Assembly: GCA_021807585.1 (NCBI GenBank)
Contig: JAKBCQ010000216.1
Location: 1-5,791, forward strand
DNA length: 5,791 nt
Reading direction: 5' to 3'
Source of the DNA: Planctomycetota bacterium
GTDB lineage: Bacteria; Planctomycetota; Planctomycetia; Isosphaerales; Isosphaeraceae
Below are positions 5,753 to 5,791 of the stretch, piece by piece. Numbering within the stretch: position 1 is the first letter of the stretch; the number at the start of each line of letters is the position of its first letter. A program made the position numbers and the translations under genes. The notes under the pieces are model-generated. The model searched no databases, was not told where the DNA came from, and saw nothing but the letters and a program-made list of their open reading frames with translations.

Positions 5753-5758
5753 AAAGGA
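5753..5758 (+). promoter_or_regulatory. Ribosome binding site of the right-edge gene
   Basis: AAAGGA ends seven bases before the ATG at 5766, a good Shine-Dalgarno match and spacing. This is the main reason to call a gene start there. Confidence 0.6.
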
Positions 5759-5765
5759 CGAGCCC

Positions 5766-5791
5766 ATGAAGACAAAGAACGATCAGGCGTC
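5766..5791 (+). CDS. Start of an unidentified gene, cut by right window edge
   Basis: Only the first eight codons and two bases are present, reading MKTKNDQA and then a serine codon lacking its last base. The call rests on the AAAGGA ribosome binding site and on the frame being open to the edge. Too little is visible to suggest a function. It is on the same strand as sppA, 118 bp downstream, separated from it by palindromes and a possible terminator, so it is more likely a separate transcription unit. Confidence 0.55.

Noticed and set aside
4985..5767. 260-codon antisense open frame opposite sppA
   Set aside because: Low-complexity arginine-rich product with no start signals; the plus strand encodes a full SppA with its catalytic dyad.
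1..5791. CRISPR array, insertion sequence, phage or toxin-antitoxin features
   Set aside because: I saw no regularly spaced repeats, no transposase-like or integrase-like reading frame, and no terminal repeats flanking any gene.

Overview
The window looks like a piece of a planctomycete chromosome. The evidence is indirect: a moderately high G+C sequence, a twin-arginine-exported Gfo/Idh/MocA oxidoreductase of the type strongly expanded in Planctomycetes, a secreted Asp-box (BNR-like) propeller protein beside it, and a short-form SppA. No rRNA, tRNA, mobile element or CRISPR array is visible. The word GATC (mostly as CGATC/GATCG) is very common throughout, which also explains the many long but spurious antisense reading frames.

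Layout. Bases 1-1166 (minus strand) hold the N-terminal four fifths of a glycogen synthase, GlgA; its C-terminus lies beyond the left edge. A divergent gap of about 490 bp (1167-1659) carries several inverted repeats and an AT-rich, promoter-like island. From 1660 everything reads on the plus strand. A Tat-exported Gfo/Idh/MocA-like oxidoreductase (1660-2958), a secreted Asp-box propeller with a CxCC cysteine cluster (2990-4144) and a 104-residue uncharacterised protein (4174-4488) lie only about 30 bp apart and look like one transcription unit. A 166-bp gap with two hairpins precedes signal peptide peptidase SppA (4655-5647). After SppA come a perfect 14-bp palindrome, a second hairpin and a possible terminator. 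The first codons of another gene, with a good ribosome binding site, run off the right edge at 5766.

How the genes relate. GlgA makes the alpha-1,4-glucan of glycogen and is transcribed away from the rest, with no other glg gene in view. The oxidoreductase and the propeller are both predicted to leave the cytoplasm and could act on the same extracytoplasmic substrate, probably a carbohydrate derivative, but the sequence does not show which. SppA is a membrane-anchored protease that digests leftover signal peptides and is probably independently expressed housekeeping. The least explained parts are the cysteine-bearing propeller, the 104-residue protein and the palindrome-rich gaps; none of them amounts to proof of a new system.
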